Below are positions 60,013-64,000 of a stretch of 64,000 nucleotides of DNA, in pieces. Location of the stretch: the NCBI RefSeq assembly GCF_016612545.1, contig NZ_JAENRY010000002.1:62001-126000 (forward strand), in the 5' to 3' direction. The translations under genes were made by a program, and so were the position numbers. How positions within the stretch are numbered: position 1 is the stretch's first letter; every line of letters starts with the position of its first letter. The stretch comes from Streptomyces sp. MBT65. Lineage in GTDB: Bacteria > Actinomycetota > Actinomycetes > Streptomycetales > Streptomycetaceae. The notes under the pieces are model-generated. The model was given only the letters and a program-made list of their open reading frames with translations, was not told the origin of the DNA and did no database searches.

Positions 60013-60198
60013 TGCATCGGGTCGTCGCGAGAGCGTTGCCCTCGGCCAGTGGATGCCCGACCCGACGACAAGGTTCGCGGCGCGGACCGCTCCACGGCAT
60101 CGGCGTCATCGATCTCGTGACGCGGCCCGCAGGGAGCGGAGTCGGCCGACACGGCGGCAGCCTGACGCACCGCGTCCCGGGCCGCCGCCGAACCGGCC
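59635..60198. other. 564-base intergenic region holding the repeat array
   Basis: Beyond the repeat array, bases about 60013-60198 contain nothing I can identify. Open frames across this region on the minus strand encode only Arg/Pro/Ser-rich repeats with no start signals. Confidence 0.6.
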
Positions 60199-61425
60199 CT
60201 ACCCGGCCGTCGTCCTCGGCTCGCGTGGCAGTCCCAGTACCTTCTCCGCGAGGATGTTCCGCTGTACCTGGGAGGTGCCCGCGTAGATGGTGCCGGAGCG
60301 GGCGATCAGGTACGTCGTGGACCAGGACGCGGAGGAGTTCGCGGCGCCGGGGTCGTCCGTGCGGTAGGTGCGCAACGGCGGTCGGCCCACCGGCACTTGA
60401 GCGTGCAGGCCCATGATGTCCATCGCGAGGTCGGTGACCTTGGTGTGGTACTCGCTCCAGTAGAGCTTGGCGATCGACGACTCGGGGCCCGGCTCCGCGC
60501 CCTTGAGCCAGCCGGTGAGAACGCGGTAGCCGAGATAGCGCATGATCTCGACCTTGGACCAGCACCAGGCGATCCGCTGCCGGATGACCGGGTCCTGGTC
60601 CCTGCCGTACAGGCGGGCCAGTTCCACCAGGCGTTCCACCTCGGCCCGGAACAGGATGGGGTTGGTGGCCGCCTCCTCCCCGCGCTCCACGCCCAGCAGG
60701 CTCTGGGCGACCGTCCAGCCGTTGTCGACGCCGCCGACGACGAGATCGGCGCGGGTCCTGGCGCCGTTGAAGAAGACCTCGTTGAAGTGGAGTTGGCCGC
60801 TCATCATGCGGAACGGGCGGACCTCGACGCCGGGTTGGTCCAGCGGGACGAGGAGGAAGGAGATACCGCGGTGCTTGGAGGCCTCGCGGTTCGTCCGGGC
60901 CAGCACGAAGATCCAGTCGCTGTGGTGGGCGCCGGACGTCCACACCTTCTGGCCGTCGATCACCCACTCCTCGCCCTCACGGACCGCGCGCGTCGTCAGC
61001 GAGGCGAGGTCCGAGCCCGCGTCGGGCTCCGAGTAACCCTGGCACCAGGTGTCCTCGCCGCTGAGGATGCGCGGCAGGAAGTGACTCCGCTGCTCGTCCG
61101 TGCCCCAGCGCAGCAGCGTGTTCGCCAGCATCTTCACGCCGAAGGTGTCCTGCGGCAGCCCGAACGGGACGCCGGCCAGGGCCAGTTCCTCCATCAGGAC
61201 CACCTGGTGGAGCTTGGACAGGCCCCGCCCGCCGTACTGCTCCGGCCAGGTGAGGGAGAGATAGCGGTGCTCGGCGAGCAGGCGCCGCCAGTCCCGGGCG
61301 AAGGCCCAGGCGGCCTCCTCGTCGAGGGCGCCGATGCCCTTCCAGTCCGCGGGCAGTGCCTCGGCGAGGAACCCCTTGACCTCGGTGCGGAACGTCTCGG
61401 TCTCCGCGGGATAGCTGATGTCCAC
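60199..61425 (-). CDS. Acyl-CoA dehydrogenase, long FadE type
   Basis: 408 residues from GTG 61425 (GAGGAG nine bases upstream); the open frame to 61488 runs into the AT-rich operator. GYSEPDAGSDLASLTTRAVR, DGQKVWTSGAHHSDWIFVL, a helical insert, and ARSGTIYAGTSQVQRNILAEKVLGLPREPR at the end. This is the long partner type; no short partner is adjacent, so it may pair with the orphan at 39944. Monocistronic. Confidence 0.93.
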   Translation of the reverse strand: MDISYPAETETFRTEVKGFLAEALPADWKGIGALDEEAAWAFARDWRRLLAEHRYLSLTWPEQYGGRGLSKLHQVVLMEELALAGVPFGLPQDTFGVKMLANTLLRWGTDEQRSHFLPRILSGEDTWCQGYSEPDAGSDLASLTTRAVREGEEWVIDGQKVWTSGAHHSDWIFVLARTNREASKHRGISFLLVPLDQPGVEVRPFRMMSGQLHFNEVFFNGARTRADLVVGGVDNGWTVAQSLLGVERGEEAATNPILFRAEVERLVELARLYGRDQDPVIRQRIAWCWSKVEIMRYLGYRVLTGWLKGAEPGPESSIAKLYWSEYHTKVTDLAMDIMGLHAQVPVGRPPLRTYRTDDPGAANSSASWSTTYLIARSGTIYAGTSQVQRNILAEKVLGLPREPRTTAG

Positions 61426-61473
61426 CCGTGTGCTCTCCTCGCCCGGCCTCGCTCGCCCAGCCGATCGCTGTAT

Positions 61474-61506
61474 TGATTGTTTCAGCATAATAGGTTATCT
61501 ATTTGA
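61474..61506. promoter_or_regulatory. AT-rich cluster operator in a divergent promoter
   Basis: GATTGTTTCAGC (61475-61486), then AATAG-GTTAT-CTATT (61489-61503), a perfect 5-bp inverted repeat with core TTATCTA. It lies between the dehydrogenase (leftward) and the SDR-thiolase operon (rightward). Confidence 0.65.
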
Positions 61507-61538
61507 GAGGAATAGCGTCGAGGCGGGAGCGTGCTGAC

Positions 61539-62285
61539 ATGGGACTGCTGGACGGCCGGAACGCCGTGATCACCGGCGGCGCACAGGGCATCGGCTTCGA
61601 GATCGCCGGTGTGCTCGGCGCCGCGGGCGCGTCCGTCGTCCTCGGTGACATCAACGAGGTCGCCGCCGCGGAAGCCGCCGAGCGCCTCGCCAAGAACGGG
61701 GTCGCCGCCACCTCGCTGCGCTGCGACGTCACCGACGAGGACGAGGTCGCCGCCCTGGTCGCCCACTGCACCACCACCTTCGGCCCGGTCGGCGTCATGG
61801 TCAACAACGCCGGGATCACCCGGGACGCGACCCTGCGCAAGATGGCCCTGTCCGACTTCCGCGCGGTCGTCGACGTCCACCTGACCGGCGCCTGGAACGG
61901 CACCCGGTACGCCGCCGAGGCGATGCGCGCGCACGGACTCGGCGGCAGCATCGTCAACATCTCCTCCATCGCCGGCAAGGTCGGCAACTTCGGCCAGACG
62001 AACTACAGCGCCGCCAAGGCCGGACTCGTCGGCCTCACCAAGGCCTCCTCCAAGGAACTCGCCAGGGCGGGCATCCGCGTCAACGCCGTACAGCCGGGCC
62101 TGATCCGCACCGCCATGACCGAGGCGATGCCGCCCGCCGCCTGGGACGCCAAGCTCGCCGAGATCCCCCTGGGCCGCGCGGGCGAGCCCGCCGAGGTCGC
62201 CCAGACCGTCCTCTTCCTCGCCTCCGACATGGCGAGCTACGTCACCGGAGCCGTCCTGGAAGTGACCGGCGGCCGGTACATGTGA
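61539..62285 (+). CDS. FabG-like 3-oxoacyl/acetoacetyl-CoA reductase or dehydrogenase (SDR)
   Basis: 248 residues from ATG 61539 (GGGAG nine bases upstream). [35 protein letters not shown], Ser in [14 protein letters not shown], Tyr-Lys in [14 protein letters not shown]. This pattern is that of FabG/PhaB. In a degradation operon it would run as a 3-hydroxyacyl-CoA dehydrogenase feeding the thiolase that follows after 21 bases. Confidence 0.92.
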   Translation: MGLLDGRNAVITGGAQGIGFEIAGVLGAAGASVVLGDINEVAAAEAAERLAKNGVAATSLRCDVTDEDEVAALVAHCTTTFGPVGVMVNNAGITRDATLRKMALSDFRAVVDVHLTGAWNGTRYAAEAMRAHGLGGSIVNISSIAGKVGNFGQTNYSAAKAGLVGLTKASSKELARAGIRVNAVQPGLIRTAMTEAMPPAAWDAKLAEIPLGRAGEPAEVAQTVLFLASDMASYVTGAVLEVTGGRYM

Positions 62286-62306
62286 CCCTCGAGAAAGGCA
62301 TGGCTG

Positions 62307-63554
62307 ATGCCCGCCCTCCTGCGTGACGCGGTGATCTGCGAACCCGTGCGTACCCCCGTCGGCGGCTACGGAGGCGTCTTCCGCGACGTACCCGCGACCG
62401 AACTCGCCGCCGCCGTCGTACGCGCCGTACTGGACCGCACCGGCATCCCGCCCGCCGCCGTCGACGACGTCCTCCTCGGCCAGTGCTACCCCAACGGCGA
62501 GGCGCCGGCCATCGGCCGCGTCGCCGCGCTGGACGCCGGTCTGCCGGTGGAGGTGCCGGGACTGCAGATCGACCGCCGCTGCGGCTCGGGACTCCAGGCG
62601 ATCATCACGGCCGCGATGCAGGTGCAGACCGGCGCGAGCGATCTCGTGCTGGCCGGGGGCGTCGAGTCCATGAGCCAGGCCGAGTTCTACACCACGGGCG
62701 TCCGCTTCGGCGTGCGCGGCGCGGGCACCACCCTGCACGACCGGCTGGCCCGCGGTCGGGTCACCTCCGGAGGCGTCAACCACCCTGTTCCCGGCGGCAT
62801 GTTGGAGACCGCCGAGAACCTGCGACGCGAGTACGCGATCCCCCGCGAGGAGCAGGACCGACTCGCCCTGCGCTCCCACGAGAAGGCGATCGCCGCCCAA
62901 CGGGAGGGCCGCTTCACCGACGAGATCGTGCCCGTCACCGTACGGACCCGGAAGGGCGAGACCGTCGTCGACATCGACGAACACCCGCGCCCCGACTCGA
63001 CGTTGGAGAAACTCGCGAGCCTGCGTCCCGTACTCGGACGGCAGGATCCCGACGCGACCGTCACCGCGGGCAACGCCAGCGGACAGAACGACGGCGCCGC
63101 CCTGTGCGTCGTCACCCACCCCGAGCGCGCCGCCGAACTCGGCCTGCGCCCCCTGGCCCGCCTCGTCTCCTGGGCCGTCGTGGGCGTGCCCCCGGAGACG
63201 ATGGGCATCGGCCCGGTACCCGCCACGGCCAAGGCACTTGACCGCGCGGGGCTCAAGCTCGCCGACATCGACCTGATCGAACTCAACGAGGCCTTCGCCG
63301 CGCAGGTGCTCGCCTGCACCCGCGAATGGGCCCTGACCGAGGCCGACTTCGAGCGGTTCAACGTCAACGGCTCCGGGATCTCGCTCGGCCACCCCGTCGG
63401 CGCCACCGGTGGTCGCATCCTCGCCACCCTGCTCCGCGAACTCGACCGCCGCCAGGCCCGGTTCGGCCTGGAGACCATGTGCCTCGGCGGCGGCCAGGGC
63501 CTCGCCGCCGTCTTCGAACGGACCCCCGCAACCGACGCCAATGGAGGACGCTGA
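62307..63554 (+). CDS. Acetyl-CoA C-acyltransferase (thiolase)
   Basis: 415 residues. Complete catalytic set: nucleophile Cys in IDRRCGSGLQAIITA (about 92), ELNEAFAAQ, His in GISLGHPVGATGGR, and second Cys in MCLGGGQGLAAVFE. It cleaves 3-oxoacyl-CoA to acetyl-CoA and a shortened acyl-CoA. It is the only thiolase in the window with an entirely classical active site. Overlaps the next gene in TGATG. Confidence 0.95.
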   Translation: MPALLRDAVICEPVRTPVGGYGGVFRDVPATELAAAVVRAVLDRTGIPPAAVDDVLLGQCYPNGEAPAIGRVAALDAGLPVEVPGLQIDRRCGSGLQAIITAAMQVQTGASDLVLAGGVESMSQAEFYTTGVRFGVRGAGTTLHDRLARGRVTSGGVNHPVPGGMLETAENLRREYAIPREEQDRLALRSHEKAIAAQREGRFTDEIVPVTVRTRKGETVVDIDEHPRPDSTLEKLASLRPVLGRQDPDATVTAGNASGQNDGAALCVVTHPERAAELGLRPLARLVSWAVVGVPPETMGIGPVPATAKALDRAGLKLADIDLIELNEAFAAQVLACTREWALTEADFERFNVNGSGISLGHPVGATGGRILATLLRELDRRQARFGLETMCLGGGQGLAAVFERTPATDANGGR

Positions 63555-64000
63555 TGCCCGGACTGATCGCATACGGCGCCTACGTGCCGTACCACCGCCT
63601 CGCCCGGGCCGACATCGCCGCCACCCTCGGGACCGGCGCGGCCCGGGGCACGCGCTCGGTGGCCGGATACGACGAGGACACCACCTCGATGGCCGTCGAG
63701 GCGGCCCGGTCGGCCCTGGCCAGGGACGGACTGCGCACCCGCATCGGCCAGTTGTTCCTCGCCACCGCCGCGCCCGCCTACCTGGACAAGACGAACGCGA
63801 CCGCCGTGCACGCCGCGCTCGGCCTCGACCCGCACGTCCTCGCCGCCGACATGGCGGGCTCCGTCCGCTCCGGCCTCGGCGCACTGGTCACCGCCGCCCG
63901 CTCCCCGGTCCCGACCCTCGCCGTCCTGTCCGACCTGCGCACCGGCCTGCCCGGCGGCGGCGAGGAGAGCGCGGGCGGCGACGGCGCGGCGGCGTTCGCC
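63554..64000 (+). CDS. HMG-CoA-synthase/KAS III-like protein (partial, runs off the end)
   Basis: 149 residues visible. The opening GLIAYGAYVPYHRLARADIAATLG and YDEDTTSMAVEAARSAL are typical of HMG-CoA-synthase-like proteins, which often carry or partner a DUF35 domain. At the nucleophile position the sequence reads ADMAGSVRSGLGAL, with no Cys. It may be a non-classical condensing or cleaving enzyme. The C-terminal half, with the His-Asn residues, is outside the window. Confidence 0.75.
   Translation, partial: MPGLIAYGAYVPYHRLARADIAATLGTGAARGTRSVAGYDEDTTSMAVEAARSALARDGLRTRIGQLFLATAAPAYLDKTNATAVHAALGLDPHVLAADMAGSVRSGLGALVTAARSPVPTLAVLSDLRTGLPGGGEESAGGDGAAAFA

Noticed and set aside
59433..60170. 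245-codon minus-strand frame over the repeat array
   Set aside because: It encodes only repeat-derived Arg/Pro/Ser/Thr-rich sequence and overlaps the DUF2889 coding end; no start signal.
61482..63884. 800-codon open frame on the minus strand opposite the SDR and thiolase genes
   Set aside because: The plus-strand SDR and thiolase have complete motifs and ribosome sites; the long antisense frame is a by-product of high GC and has no recognisable domain.
11570..64000. A steroid (cholesterol-type) degradation cluster
   Set aside because: ChsE-like pairs and DUF35-thiolase pairs resemble it, but ring-degrading genes (kstD, kshA/B, hsaA-D), mce transport genes and a KstR-type palindrome are not seen in the window.
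1..64000. tRNA, rRNA, CRISPR arrays, insertion sequences or prophage
   Set aside because: I looked for cloverleaf-like blocks, regularly spaced repeats and transposase or integrase motifs and found none that I could support.

Overview
The window is very GC-rich DNA with strong third-position GC bias, frequent GTG starts and tightly overlapping genes. It most likely comes from Streptomyces or a close actinomycete relative. One good lineage marker is an AraC-type regulator followed by gap, an arrangement I recall as gapR-gap from Streptomyces aureofaciens.

Left part (1-11.5 kb) is a mixed chromosomal region. It holds the tail of an iron-siderophore ABC ATPase, a lone SDR, a small Fic/Doc-type toxin-antitoxin pair, gapR-gap, a DmpA-type aminopeptidase, a GNAT acetyltransferase and a small CxxC protein. 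It also holds the collapsed remains of a NarL-type two-component system, a lipoprotein, a Tat-exported GH78 alpha-L-rhamnosidase and a membrane acyltransferase.

From about 11.57 kb to the right edge (52 kb, not ended) lies a single catabolic supercluster dedicated to CoA thioesters. I count nine acyl-CoA dehydrogenases, six crotonases, five SDRs, two MaoC modules (one a pair), two DUF35/thiolase-like pairs, one classical thiolase and one HMG-CoA-synthase-like protein. Acid activation is served by a PaaK-like ligase with a half-size partner, two class I acyl-CoA synthetases and a GNAT-fused NDP-forming CoA ligase. There are also two CaiB/BaiF CoA-transferases, two hotdog thioesterases, a dedicated EtfBA, two LLM flavin/F420 oxidoreductases, two amidohydrolases, an aldehyde dehydrogenase and two paralogous FadR-type GntR regulators. 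The genes sit in about fourteen transcription units in both orientations.

Almost every intergenic start region in the cluster carries an unusual AT-rich island with a core like TTAnCTA. This strongly suggests one regulon. A BadH-like SDR beside a BadK-like hydratase and several dehydrogenases suggests beta-oxidation and ring opening of an alicyclic or polycyclic acid. No oxygenase of the Rieske, P450 or extradiol type, no steroid-ring genes (kstD, kshA, hsaC) and no obvious transporter are visible. The substrate is therefore unknown, and I regard this cluster as the most interesting system here.

Several members are catalytically altered: a GH1-like protein with Asp for both catalytic Glu, a beta-lactamase-fold hydrolase lacking Lys and Tyr, thiolase-like proteins lacking Cys, and a ligase with a degenerate P-loop. 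A roughly 130-bp tandem repeat array lies at 59.6-60.0 kb.
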